64,000 nucleotides of DNA from positions 124,001 to 188,000 of the forward strand of contig NZ_SZQF01000006.1 of the NCBI RefSeq assembly GCF_005869935.1, written 5' to 3'. Below, piece after piece: positions 6,724 through 15,544 of the stretch (position 1 is the first letter of the stretch; each line of letters opens with the position of its first letter). This stretch comes from Winogradskyella algicola. GTDB taxonomy: Bacteria > Bacteroidota > Bacteroidia > Flavobacteriales > Flavobacteriaceae. The position numbers and the translations under genes are program-made. The notes beneath the pieces were generated by a model that saw only the letters and a list, made by a program, of their open reading frames with translations, was not told the origin of the DNA and searched no databases.

Positions 6724-8517
6724 ATGAGTACATTCCAAAACCTTGGTCTTAATGAAGACCTTCTTAATGGTATTTCAGATTTAGGATTTGAAACACCAAG
6801 TGAAATCCAACAAAAAGCAATTCCAGTATTATTAGAAGAAGAACGCGACCTAGTAGCATTGGCGCAAACTGGTACAGGAAAAACCGCAGCATTTGGTTTT
6901 CCGATGCTTCAAAAAATTGATATCAATAGCAGAACCACGCAAGGGCTTATCCTCTCACCTACCAGAGAATTATGTTTACAAATCACCAACGAGTTAAAAT
7001 TGTATGGTAAATACTGTAAAGGCCTAAACGTTGTTGCCATTTATGGTGGTGCAAGCGTAACAGACCAAGCCAAGCAGATTAAAAAGGGTGCACAAATTGT
7101 TGTTGCTACTCCTGGTCGTATGAAAGATATGATTAGCCGTAATCTGGTAGATATTTCTAAAATACAATACAGTGTTTTAGACGAAGCCGACGAAATGCTA
7201 AACATGGGCTTTTATGACGATATTACGGATATTTTATCACATACACCAATGGATAAAAGTACTTGGTTATTTTCTGCAACCATGCCAAAAGAGGTGGCTA
7301 CCATTGCAAAAGAGTTTATGTACGACCCAATTGAAATTACAGTGGGTAACAAAAACGAAAGTACAAGCAATGTTTCGCATGAGTATTATTTGGTTAATGG
7401 TCGTGATCGTTATTTGGCATTAAAACGTTTGGCAGATGCTAATCCTGATATTTTCTCGGTAATTTTCTGTAGAACAAAACGCGATACACAAAAGATTGCC
7501 GAAAAGCTTATTGAGGATGGTTACAGTGCTGGAGCATTACATGGTGATTTAAGCCAAAATCAACGTGATTTAGTTATGAAATCGTTTAGAAACAAGCAAA
7601 TACAAATGCTTGTGGCTACAGATGTTGCTGCACGTGGTATTGATGTTGATGATATTACACACGTTATCAATTACCAATTACCAGACGAAATAGAAACTTA
7701 CACACACCGTTCTGGTCGTACCGGTAGAGCAGGTAAAACTGGTGTTTCTATGGTCATTGTTGCTAAGAGCGAAGTACGAAAAATAAAAAGTATTGAGCGC
7801 ATCATTAAGAGACAGTTTGAAAAAAAAGATATTCCTTCTGGTATGGAAATCTGCGAGGTGCAATTAATGAACTTGGCCAATAAAATTCATAATACAGAAG
7901 TTAATCACGAGATTGATAAGTACTTAGACAGCATTAACGAACTGTTTGAAGACACTGAAAAGGATGAATTGATTAAAAAATTCTTTTCGGTTGAGTTTAC
8001 ACGTTTCTTTAACTACTATAAAAACTCTAAAGACCTTTCAGTTTCAGACTCTGGCCGTAGTAGTGATGATGGGGGAAGAGCCTCTGGCACAGACACACGC
8101 TACTTTATTAATGTTGGTCGTAAGGATGGTTATGACTGGATGTCTTTAAAGGATTTCTTAAAAGAAGTTTTAGAGCTTGGTAGAGATGATGTCTTTAAAG
8201 TTGATGTAAAGGATAGTTTTTCATTTTTCAACACCGAAAAAGAAAACGAAGAGAAAGTCTTAGCATTTTTTACGGACTTTAAGTATAATGGTCGCTTTGT
8301 TAATGTAGAGGTTAGCGAAAATAAAGGACGTAGTGGTGGCGGAAGACGCGACAGAAATCGTGGCGGAAAACGCAAAGGTAATGACAAATCTCGTGGTGAT
8401 AGACGTTCTAGACGCAGTAATGATTCTGGAAGACAAGATGGAAGACGTCCTGATAAATCCCCTAAAAAAGGGAGACGTTCTGCATCAGACAGACCACGCA
8501 GATCTAGAAGAAAATAA
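6724..8517 (+). CDS. DEAD-box ATP-dependent RNA helicase (CsdA/DeaD type) with DbpA-like RNA-binding domain
   Basis: 597 residues. The helicase core carries the Q motif (FETPSEIQQKAIP), Walker A AQTGTGKT (47-54), PTREL (79-83), DEAD (153-156), SAT (184-186) and HRSGRTGRAGKTG. After a helical segment, a DbpA/CsdA RNA-binding fold spans about residues 463-535 (YFINVGRKDGYDW to FVNVEVSENKGR). A very basic Gly/Arg/Lys/Ser tail of about 60 residues follows. Such enzymes unwind rRNA and mRNA in ribosome assembly and cold adaptation. It is a single-gene unit behind a structured leader. Helicase identity is certain; the exact orthologue is not. Confidence 0.95.
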   Translation: MSTFQNLGLNEDLLNGISDLGFETPSEIQQKAIPVLLEEERDLVALAQTGTGKTAAFGFPMLQKIDINSRTTQGLILSPTRELCLQITNELKLYGKYCKGLNVVAIYGGASVTDQAKQIKKGAQIVVATPGRMKDMISRNLVDISKIQYSVLDEADEMLNMGFYDDITDILSHTPMDKSTWLFSATMPKEVATIAKEFMYDPIEITVGNKNESTSNVSHEYYLVNGRDRYLALKRLADANPDIFSVIFCRTKRDTQKIAEKLIEDGYSAGALHGDLSQNQRDLVMKSFRNKQIQMLVATDVAARGIDVDDITHVINYQLPDEIETYTHRSGRTGRAGKTGVSMVIVAKSEVRKIKSIERIIKRQFEKKDIPSGMEICEVQLMNLANKIHNTEVNHEIDKYLDSINELFEDTEKDELIKKFFSVEFTRFFNYYKNSKDLSVSDSGRSSDDGGRASGTDTRYFINVGRKDGYDWMSLKDFLKEVLELGRDDVFKVDVKDSFSFFNTEKENEEKVLAFFTDFKYNGRFVNVEVSENKGRSGGGRRDRNRGGKRKGNDKSRGDRRSRRSNDSGRQDGRRPDKSPKKGRRSASDRPRRSRRK

Positions 8518-8522
8518 ATGTT

Positions 8523-10919
8523 TTAGCGTCTCAGACTAAAATGACCTGTAAAAACTTTGTTGATATTAGGCCGTATAACTTTAAACCAATAATCATTTGC
8601 TGGTAAACTTTTTCCTTCAAAAGTTCCATCCCAGCCTTGACTATTGCCTTTAAACTTTGCAATACGCTTTCCGTAACGGTCAAAAATTTCAATTAACAGA
8701 TCTGGCTCGGAAAAATAGGGTTTAACGTTCCAGTAATCGTTCATACCATCGTTATTTGGAGTAAAGAATTTTGGATAAGATAGCAGATAGACGTCTTCGG
8801 AGACTTTTCCACATCCATTTTTATCTTTTACAAAAACTGTGTGGTCGCCAGCTGGTACATTTGTAAAAACGTTAGCATCCTGATAATTTACATTATCAAG
8901 AGAATACTGGTAGTCACCAATACCATTTACTGTAATAGTTATTGTGTTTATTTCGTTTGGCAGATCATTAACTTCTATTGAAAGTACTGTAGCTTTATCA
9001 GACTCTGTAACAATAAATTCTTTTGTGTTTGAACAAAGTATTTGTTCTTGACTAGCTGTATTAAACAAATTATTGATTTCAACGCTGTATATACCACTTT
9101 GATTAATTGTTATAGATTGTGTTGTCTCTCCTGTAGACCAATTAAAAAGATCATAGCCATCACCTCCATCTAACTCAATTGTCTCACCACGACACAGATA
9201 AACAATTTCTGAAGTGCTTCTAGGTGACGGCAAAACAAACAGATTAAAAGACGTCAAATTAAAACAATCCGGACTATTTCTATAATAAACTCTCGCATAA
9301 AGTGTTTGCGGGTTAGACACATTAGTATAGTTATAACTTAAAGGGCTTATACTATTTATTGCATTAATTTCTGAAGTATAGAATTCTACAATAAGCTCAG
9401 CCTCTGTTTGGCCTGCCCTAATTTCAGCAGCTTTTTGCCTCAGGTTAAAATTCATGAAATCCGTATTATTATTACTACATAAATAATAATTATCTGGCTC
9501 ATTGACAATTGGTTGATTTAAGATATTTACTTCCTCAGTCAAAAAAATGGTTTCAGTTGCGCTAGTTATCGTAGCAGTAACTGTATAACTACCTTGATTT
9601 TGATAGGTATGTGTAGGATTAAAAACATTGGAAAATGACCCGTCACCAAAATCCCACGTAACAGCTAAGGCATCTAGATTTTGAGGGATCTCAAAATTAG
9701 TACTTTCACCAAAACAGTTGCTAGTTATTGAAATTTTGGGATTAAAAAATGATTGTACAAAAGAAGGTAAACCTAATGTTGCAACTTTATCATTAAGACT
9801 AATATATTCATTAATATAATCTACATTTAAACCTAAGGAATTAGGGTTTGCAATGACATCTAAACTTGTTTTCCCAAAGTTACTTACGTAAATTTTTCCA
9901 TCTACTGCCAATTGTAAGGCACCAAGTATTGTTTGACTACTGTAAATAACGGTATCTGAATTGATAACATCATTTGGATCTGATAGCGAAAGATCAAATT
10001 GATGCACTTCTGATGCATATTCCTGAGAAAAAAGATGAGTTGAAACATAGAGACGATTACTATTTCTGGAAAACTCAACTCCATATGCACCTTCTATCGA
10101 TGATATATTTTGATCAAAAAGCTCAAATATAAAAATAGGGTCAGATACTTCGCCCGTACTTGTGTTGAAATTAAACACTTCTACTCCTGCATTAACACCT
10201 CCTGCTTTTGCAATTGCTATTCTACTTCCATTTGGTGAAAATTTTAAATGACCTATGGCTTCAGTAAAATTATAGACGACTCCAAAGTTCTCATCTACTA
10301 CTGGCACACCATGAACGGTGCCTACTGAAGATATTACAGGATCTACGTTAATGCCTGCTTCATTAATTTTATATGCTAAAAAATTATTATTACCCCATTG
10401 GTGAGCCAACAACCAGTAACTAAAATTATCCGCATGAAGAACCGCGGAAATTTTTTCGGTAACATTAGCTATTAAATCCTCATTTTTAATTGAAGTTACA
10501 TCACCTAATCCAGAATTAAGACTCATATCCACTAAAGAATATTTTAAACCGTTAGAACCAGCTTCGCTGTCTGTAGTAAAAATATAGTATAAATTTGAGG
10601 AACCTGGCTTTGGTATTATTAATGCAGATTGGGTACTCGAGTGGTTTCCAGTTAGACCTTCACCATTTGGCATAACTTGATTTGTACTATCCCAAACCCT
10701 AAGACCATCGGTATAAAACAAAATATTGCCATCATCATCAGAAATGGTTGAACATCCTTCTATTGTAGACATCTGTCCATCATTTAAGGCTATTGGCTGA
10801 TCACCAGTAAACTCTAAACCAGCGTTATTACCAAAATACCAAGTAGATGTTTCTTGTTGACCAAAAACCCTAAGAATTGCAAAAGAGAACAAGAAAAATA
10901 ATAGTATTGTTTTCTTCAA
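8523..10919 (-). CDS. Secreted PKD-domain protein with gliding-type (type B) T9SS C-terminal domain
   Basis: 798 residues with a signal peptide ending near VFGQ. The N-terminal half (about 25-390) begins TWYFGNNAGLEF and has repeated blade-like segments such as GNILFYTDG and SRNSNRLYVST, suggesting a beta-propeller. A PKD domain follows (AVTWDFGDGSFSNVFNPTHTYQ), then Ig-like stretches. The last 85 residues (FFTPNNDGMNDYWNVKP to GHFSLRR) are the CHU_C/gliding-motility-associated sorting domain. The protein should be exported by type IX secretion and attached to the cell surface. The start codon is TTG; CAAATATA at 11002-11009 could be its -7 box on the minus strand. Confidence 0.9.
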   Translation of the reverse strand: MKKTILLFFLFSFAILRVFGQQETSTWYFGNNAGLEFTGDQPIALNDGQMSTIEGCSTISDDDGNILFYTDGLRVWDSTNQVMPNGEGLTGNHSSTQSALIIPKPGSSNLYYIFTTDSEAGSNGLKYSLVDMSLNSGLGDVTSIKNEDLIANVTEKISAVLHADNFSYWLLAHQWGNNNFLAYKINEAGINVDPVISSVGTVHGVPVVDENFGVVYNFTEAIGHLKFSPNGSRIAIAKAGGVNAGVEVFNFNTSTGEVSDPIFIFELFDQNISSIEGAYGVEFSRNSNRLYVSTHLFSQEYASEVHQFDLSLSDPNDVINSDTVIYSSQTILGALQLAVDGKIYVSNFGKTSLDVIANPNSLGLNVDYINEYISLNDKVATLGLPSFVQSFFNPKISITSNCFGESTNFEIPQNLDALAVTWDFGDGSFSNVFNPTHTYQNQGSYTVTATITSATETIFLTEEVNILNQPIVNEPDNYYLCSNNNTDFMNFNLRQKAAEIRAGQTEAELIVEFYTSEINAINSISPLSYNYTNVSNPQTLYARVYYRNSPDCFNLTSFNLFVLPSPRSTSEIVYLCRGETIELDGGDGYDLFNWSTGETTQSITINQSGIYSVEINNLFNTASQEQILCSNTKEFIVTESDKATVLSIEVNDLPNEINTITITVNGIGDYQYSLDNVNYQDANVFTNVPAGDHTVFVKDKNGCGKVSEDVYLLSYPKFFTPNNDGMNDYWNVKPYFSEPDLLIEIFDRYGKRIAKFKGNSQGWDGTFEGKSLPANDYWFKVIRPNINKVFTGHFSLRR

Positions 10920-11119
10920 AGCTCTAGCTTACATATTATTAAAATAAAAACTCAAGTCACTAAACCGTAAGATATAAGTTTTTAACAGTTCATCATTAAC
11001 TCAAATATACAAACAGATCACCTAAAAAATATTGTATATGTTGTTAATATTTAGTCAAATCTTTTTGGTAAAAGTGCAAAATCAGTTTTGTTTATTACCT
11101 TTACATTGTATTTAACACT

Positions 11120-11929
11120 ATGCGATACCTACTCATTATATTTTTATGCTTTGCTACAGTTTATAGCTATAGTCAAGATAGTACTGCCACAAAGACACCT
11201 GAAACGGTGAAAGGAACTATTAAAAGTTCTACAAATCAAGAGGCTTTAAGCGAAGTTAATATTGTAAATATTAATCAAGTTGTTGGTACAGCTACAGATG
11301 ATGAGGGTAAGTTTGAAATTAAAGCTAAAGTTAACGACACATTACATCTTTCTTACATAGGTTACAAGTCTATTAAAGTAAGAGTTACAAATGACTGGCT
11401 AAAGTTTGGTAACACGGAAATCGTAATGACCGAATTAGCTCTGGCGCTAGAGGAAGTTACCGTAAAATCGCTTGAGCTTACTGGTTACTTAGAGGTAGAT
11501 ATAAAGCAGGTACCTGTTAGAAACAACAACCAATATCGTATTTCTGGCTTGTATGGTAAGGCTTATGAAGGCGGAAAACCTAATATAGCAACTAAAGTTT
11601 TAGGTGCTATTTTTAATCCTGCTGATTTTCTTTACAATATGTTTGGTAAGAAGCCAAACGAGATGCATAAGCTTAAAAAGATTAAGGAAGACGACGAAAT
11701 TAGAAATCAGCTAGCCAAGCGTTTTGATAGAGAAATGCTAATGGTATTACTTCAAGTTACCAAGTACGATTTAGATGAGATTGTTAATCAGTGTAATTAC
11801 TCTAAAGACTTTATCAATACTGCTAACGATCTTCAAATTCTTGATGCTATAAGTGAGTGCTATGAGGAATACAAAGTGATTCAGCGTAGTAAGGATCGTA
11901 AAAATAAGAAGAAAAAAGATAAAGCTTAA
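11120..11929 (+). CDS. Carboxypeptidase-regulatory-like domain protein, exported
   Basis: 269 residues with a signal peptide (cleavage near YSQ). Residues about 28-115 form the CarboxypepD_reg-like sandwich, recognisable by VKGTIKSSTNQEALSEVNIVN, GTATDDEGKFEIKA and LHLSYIGYKSIKV, as found at the N-terminus of SusC-like proteins. The C-terminal half is helical and charged and ends in a lysine-rich tail; it has no beta-barrel. Its role is unknown. Its stop codon overlaps that of the convergent trmH gene by four bases. Confidence 0.8.
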   Translation: MRYLLIIFLCFATVYSYSQDSTATKTPETVKGTIKSSTNQEALSEVNIVNINQVVGTATDDEGKFEIKAKVNDTLHLSYIGYKSIKVRVTNDWLKFGNTEIVMTELALALEEVTVKSLELTGYLEVDIKQVPVRNNNQYRISGLYGKAYEGGKPNIATKVLGAIFNPADFLYNMFGKKPNEMHKLKKIKEDDEIRNQLAKRFDREMLMVLLQVTKYDLDEIVNQCNYSKDFINTANDLQILDAISECYEEYKVIQRSKDRKNKKKKDKA

Positions 11930-12585
11930 TTGTTATTGGTGTAATATCGCTCTACTATAGCATCGTAATCCTTAAGTGTTTTTTTAATCCAATCGAAACG
12001 TTTTTCTATATATTCTTCTTCAGTTAATCTCCAATTAATATCTGATTTACGCAACCATGATGTAACATGCTGAAGAATTATTGCTGCTGATACCGAAATA
12101 TTTAAACTCTCGGTAAAACCTACCATTGGTATCTTTAAAAAACAATCGGCTTGGTCTAAAACTTGTTGAGAAAGGCCTTCAGTTTCTCTTCCGAAGAAGA
12201 AACAAGACCGTTTAGTAATATCAAAATCAATAAGATCACAATCTTCTGCATGCGGACTTGTTGCTACAATTTGATAACCTTTAGACTTTAAATCTTCAAT
12301 GCAAGATTTTGTGGTATGATAACGATTTAAGTCTACCCATTTTTGAGCTCCCATGGCAATTTCCCTATCAATCCGCTTAGAGTTTACCTCTTCTACAATA
12401 TTTACTTCTTGTATTCCAAACACATCACAAGAACGAATAACTGCACTTGTATTATGCAACTGATACACATCTTCTGTGGCTACAGTAAAATATTTAGTCC
12501 GCTGAGCTAGGACTTTTTCAAAACGCGCTCTTCGGTTTTCTGTAAGATAGGATTCTAGATGTTCTAATAGTTTTAAATCTGACAT
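11926..12585 (-). CDS. trmH: tRNA (guanosine(18)-2'-O)-methyltransferase, SpoU/TrmH family
   Basis: 219 residues; SPOUT class. The three family motifs are clear: HNTSAVIRSCDVFG (44-57), FFGRETEGLS (130-139) with the catalytic-loop glutamate, and IPMVGFTESLNISVSAAI (152-169) forming the SAM-binding knot. The flanking helices match TrmH of tRNA Gm18 rather than the longer rRNA enzyme RlmB. It is convergent with the 11120 gene. Upstream is a decayed repeat (12609-12699). A trmL or rlmB-like substrate cannot be excluded from sequence alone. Confidence 0.88.
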   Translation of the reverse strand: MSDLKLLEHLESYLTENRRARFEKVLAQRTKYFTVATEDVYQLHNTSAVIRSCDVFGIQEVNIVEEVNSKRIDREIAMGAQKWVDLNRYHTTKSCIEDLKSKGYQIVATSPHAEDCDLIDFDITKRSCFFFGRETEGLSQQVLDQADCFLKIPMVGFTESLNISVSAAIILQHVTSWLRKSDINWRLTEEEYIEKRFDWIKKTLKDYDAIVERYYTNNN

Positions 12586-12608
12586 GACTCAAAATTAAAA
12601 AAATTACT

Positions 12609-12699
12609 GTCATTGCAAGGAATGTAGAACGAATGACTTGGCAATTTTAAAATAATTGAATTTCAATGTAAAAGATTATCGCGCTACGCTCGTAATGAT
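12609..12699. repeat. Intergenic palindromic repeat, family B (decayed copy)
   Basis: It starts GTCATTGCAAGGAATGTAGA and ends GCGCTACGCTCGTAATGATA, a degenerate version of the better palindrome at 15545-15628. It fills the gap between the divergent trmH and cobB genes. No coding capacity is visible. Confidence 0.6.
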
Positions 12700-12722
12700 A
12701 GTATATTTTATATTTTTAATCC

Positions 12723-13397
12723 ATGGAAAAACACATTGTTGTATTAACAGGTGCTGGTATGAGTGCCGAAAGTGGTGTAAAAACCTTTAGAGACCATGAT
12801 GGTCTTTGGGAAGGACACGATGTAATGAAAGTGGCTTCACCAGAAGGTTTTAGACAAAATCCTGAGCTTGTTTTGGATTTTTATAACCAAAGACGAAGAC
12901 AGCTTAAAACCGTTGAACCCAACCAGGCACATCTAGACTTAGCTGCACTTGAAAAAAATCACAAGGTCACCATCATCACCCAAAACGTTGATGATTTGCA
13001 CGAACGTGCTGGCAGTACAGACGTAATACATTTACATGGAGAACTCAAGAAAATACGAAGTACTGGCAATCCAAAGGATATCAGAGTTTGGACAGGGGAT
13101 ATTAACATAGGAGATACCTGCGAGAAAGGTTATCAGCTGCGGCCTCATGTTGTTTGGTTTGGTGAAGACGTGCCTATGATGGATACTGCCATTAAAATTT
13201 GTTACGCAGCAGATATACTTGTTATTATTGGAACGAGCATGCAAGTATATCCTGCAGCAAGTTTAATGCATTATGTACAACCAGATACTGAAATATATTA
13301 TATAGACCCTAAACCAGCGGTAACCAGAAATACTGACATTAAGGTCATTGCAAAACCAGCAACAGAAGGCATGAAGGTTCTCATAGAAATGCTGTGA
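12723..13397 (+). CDS. cobB: NAD-dependent protein deacylase, sirtuin class III
   Basis: 224 residues with the Rossmann motif GAGMSAESG (10-18), FRDHDGLW (22-29), the NAD-binding TQNVDDLH (86-93) and the catalytic histidine in VIHLHG (H105). Tyr54 and Arg57 in FYNQRRR match the YxxR pair that lets class III sirtuins accept succinyl-lysine as well as acetyl-lysine. The small domain has a single cysteine (C133) where zinc-binding sirtuins have four, so zinc is probably not bound. It is transcribed alone. Confidence 0.93.
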   Translation: MEKHIVVLTGAGMSAESGVKTFRDHDGLWEGHDVMKVASPEGFRQNPELVLDFYNQRRRQLKTVEPNQAHLDLAALEKNHKVTIITQNVDDLHERAGSTDVIHLHGELKKIRSTGNPKDIRVWTGDINIGDTCEKGYQLRPHVVWFGEDVPMMDTAIKICYAADILVIIGTSMQVYPAASLMHYVQPDTEIYYIDPKPAVTRNTDIKVIAKPATEGMKVLIEML

Positions 13398-13426
13398 TAA
13401 AAAATTGAATTAATCTTACAATTAAG

Positions 13427-13630
13427 CTAATCACCTTCACTCAACTTAAAAAAGTCATTAACCGGTTTACCGAACACCTTAGATAATTTCAGCGCTAAAA
13501 CCGTAGATGGTACATAACGATTGGCCTCTATAGAATTTATTGTTTGTCGAGAGACACCTATTTTTTCAGCTAAATCACCTTGAGTTAGATTGAGAATAGC
13601 ACGTTCTACCTTTATTGTATTTTCCATCAT
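13427..13630 (-). CDS. XRE-family HTH transcriptional regulator, short
   Basis: 67 residues, almost only a helix-turn-helix domain: NLTQGDLAEKIGVSRQTINSIEANRYVPSTVLALKLSKVF, then PVNDFFKL. This is the small YgzD-like type usually paired with a membrane protein. It follows the membrane gene with a 4-base ATGA overlap, so the two are translated together. Two copies of TGACAAATATA in the promoter/leader region of the pair are the obvious candidate operator. Confidence 0.88.
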   Translation of the reverse strand: MMENTIKVERAILNLTQGDLAEKIGVSRQTINSIEANRYVPSTVLALKLSKVFGKPVNDFFKLSEGD

Positions 13631-14070
13631 CGATTACGTTTTAAAACTTCAAAAAACATAATCTGAATAATAAGCATAAATGATAAAACCTGAAAATAAC
13701 TAAAAGAACTTGACGATATTGGTTTGCCAAGTAAGTTAAAAACCAAAACATCAACAATAGGTTGAATTAAAGCGTACAAAACAGCTAAAATAAAAGCTAA
13801 TCTAAATGACTTTGCTCTTAAAGAAACTATCATTTCATCTTCGGTTTTTTCTTTACTCAAAGCTATTACTAATAGACCTACTAATAAGGCCTTGCGAAAA
13901 CCAAACCTAACCCACTCAGTATTTACTTCGTTAAATTTTAAGACAATTGTTGCAACGAATATTATAAAACAAAATATGATTCCTTTGATTTTCCAATGAT
14001 TATTCAATTGAAACTGTGACCATTTTTCAATTTTAGAACGTTCGCATTTTATAATTTTTTTAGCATTCAT
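13627..14070 (-). CDS. Small multi-helix membrane protein paired with an XRE regulator
   Basis: With the ATG at 14070 the protein has 147 residues, starting MNAKKIIKCERSK. Four hydrophobic stretches are visible: KGIIFCFIIFVATIVL, ALLVGLLVIAL, LAFILAVLYALIQPIVDVLVF and FQVLSFMLIIQIMFF. The reading frame is open 17 codons further upstream, but the likely transcription start (near 14113) and the operator repeat lie in that region, so the downstream ATG is preferred. The function is unknown; similar membrane protein/XRE pairs are common in Bacteroidota and Firmicutes. Confidence 0.65.
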   Translation of the reverse strand: MNAKKIIKCERSKIEKWSQFQLNNHWKIKGIIFCFIIFVATIVLKFNEVNTEWVRFGFRKALLVGLLVIALSKEKTEDEMIVSLRAKSFRLAFILAVLYALIQPIVDVLVFNLLGKPISSSSFSYFQVLSFMLIIQIMFFEVLKRNR

Positions 14071-14073
14071 TAT

Positions 14074-14084
14074 TGACAAATATA
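14074..14084. promoter_or_regulatory. Operator-like repeat, copy 1
   Basis: TGACAAATATA, identical to the copy at 14116-14126 and 42 bases (four helical turns) away. The similarity extends to a following TTTTA/CTTTA. It lies just upstream of the membrane-protein ATG, within the predicted leader. Confidence 0.5.
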
Positions 14085-14115
14085 TTTTATAATTAGTAAA
14101 ATAATTTTTACTATA

Positions 14116-14150
14116 TGACAAATATACTTTACATTTTAATTTTACACAAG
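14116..14150 (-). promoter_or_regulatory. Promoter of the membrane protein/XRE operon overlapping operator-like copy 2
   Basis: On the minus strand CTTG (14147-14150) is followed after 20 bases by TATATTTG (14119-14126), a good Bacteroidota promoter. The -7 box is part of the second TGACAAATATA copy (14116-14126), so a protein bound there would block transcription. Autoregulation by the XRE protein is inferred. Confidence 0.55.
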
Positions 14151-14190
14151 TGATTTAACAAGAACTTGATATTTTTAATCATATAAGTGA

Positions 14191-14247
14191 ACTTCGTTAT
14201 TGGTGGATATAAATCATTGAAACGGATTCATATCCCAAGCGATAAGG
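14191..14247. repeat. Second copy of the 5645-type hairpin repeat
   Basis: GGATATAAATC (14205-14215) and GATTCATATCC (14225-14235) form the same stem with a 9-base loop as at 5656-5686. The leading ACTTCGTTATTGGT resembles ACTTCGCTTATCGGT there. No matching right boundary is found next to it. It sits just beyond the glycosyltransferase stop codon. Confidence 0.6.
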
Positions 14248-14252
14248 AATTC

Positions 14253-15524
14253 TCAACGATTCTTTTCCTCAATCCATTTACTCAAATACTTGGTACTTTG
14301 TAAAGTTTGATGCTGTAGTATATTACCAATAAAGTTATTTTGACGATGGCTTTTTAAATCAGTTCTTAAATCTTCTATTTTTTGTGTAAACTCGTCTTTG
14401 AAATTAGATTTATCAAAACGATGCTTTAAAACCATAAAACCGATGTTTTGTTTGTCTTTCCAAACTTCTTCTTTGGTATAGAGTTCTAATGCTTTTTGGG
14501 TAAAAGATTTTGGATCATCTGTAATGAATCCATTTACAAAGACACTTCGACTACGCTCAGTGTGACACACATCTTTTGACCCATTATCAAACATACCTTC
14601 AGCAGCAATTCTGGACATAACACATGGTGTACCATTTTGCATGGCATCGACAAGCTTGCCTTTTAGTCCTGCACCAAAACGCAATGGAGCTAAACATACC
14701 TTTGCTTGTTGCATTACATCGTTTACATCTTCTGCAAAACCTTTAATTAAAAAACCGTCTTTTTTGTTATGTAGTTGCGTTACTTTTTGAGATTCGTAAG
14801 CACCATAAATATGTAACTCTGCTTTCGGCAATTGCTGTCTTATTAATGGCCAAATGGATTGTTTTAGAAATAACACTGCATCATAATTTGGTGGATGCAA
14901 AAAATTACCAATGGTTATAAAATGTTGTCGCTCTTCAAATTTCGGTAATTGTGTTATAGCTTCTACTGCAACAGGTTCTAATAGAAACGGTAAATAATGT
15001 AGTAAGCTTCTATCAATCTTAAACTGTTGGGTTAAAATGTCTATTTCAGCTTCAGAGATTATTAAGCTTAAATCGCAACGATAAATACTGGCGATTTCGC
15101 GTTTAGTGGTATCGTTTTGCAAATGCTCAACTGTAACATCTACACCTTCTTTTAAAGCCAGTTCCCTAGCCTTGCGTATACCGTGAAAATCTTCAGTATC
15201 CAAAACACATAAAGCATTTGGACATTGTTCAGCCACACGCCAGCCATATTGCTCTTCTACCATAAACCGATCAAAAAGCACAACATCTGGTTGCAATTGA
15301 CTTATAAAGGCATCAAAAGACACATCATTCAATAGTATGCTTTGTGTCTTTACATCGAGTAGAGATAAATCGTAAGTATTATCAGAAGTTTTGGCAGCAG
15401 AGGCAAAAGTAATTTCAAAATCCTGATTAAGAAATTGCTCAATAAGTTGCAACATTCTACTACCAGCAGCAGAACTTTTGGGCTCTGGCCAAACAAAACC
15501 AATGATTAGTAATTTATTTTTCAT
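14253..15524 (-). CDS. Glycosyltransferase, GT-B fold (group 1/GT4-like), with an in-frame repeat insertion
   Basis: 423 residues. The C-terminal half shows the GT-B nucleotide-sugar domain: HFITIGNFLHPPNYDA, AELHIYGAYES, GFAEDVNDVMQQAKVCLAPLRFGAGLKGKLVDAMQNGTPCV. The donor and acceptor are unknown. Residues about 319-329 (VCHTERSRSVF) are encoded by a family A palindromic repeat (14541-14570) and sit between the donor-binding segment and the C-terminal helices. The rest of the frame is intact, so the enzyme may be functional with an extra loop. It is a single-gene unit. Confidence 0.82.
   Translation of the reverse strand: MKNKLLIIGFVWPEPKSSAAGSRMLQLIEQFLNQDFEITFASAAKTSDNTYDLSLLDVKTQSILLNDVSFDAFISQLQPDVVLFDRFMVEEQYGWRVAEQCPNALCVLDTEDFHGIRKARELALKEGVDVTVEHLQNDTTKREIASIYRCDLSLIISEAEIDILTQQFKIDRSLLHYLPFLLEPVAVEAITQLPKFEERQHFITIGNFLHPPNYDAVLFLKQSIWPLIRQQLPKAELHIYGAYESQKVTQLHNKKDGFLIKGFAEDVNDVMQQAKVCLAPLRFGAGLKGKLVDAMQNGTPCVMSRIAAEGMFDNGSKDVCHTERSRSVFVNGFITDDPKSFTQKALELYTKEEVWKDKQNIGFMVLKHRFDKSNFKDEFTQKIEDLRTDLKSHRQNNFIGNILQHQTLQSTKYLSKWIEEKNR
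14541..14570. repeat. Family A palindromic repeat inside a coding sequence
   Basis: GACACTTCGACTACGCTCAG followed by TGTGAC: ACACT pairs with AGTGT around the core TCGACTACGCTC. On the coding (minus) strand it reads as HTERSRSV in frame. Related cores are at 40507-40525, 41252-41276 and 53722-53741. Confidence 0.75.
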
Positions 15525-15544
15525 TAAATATTCAAAGATAATGT

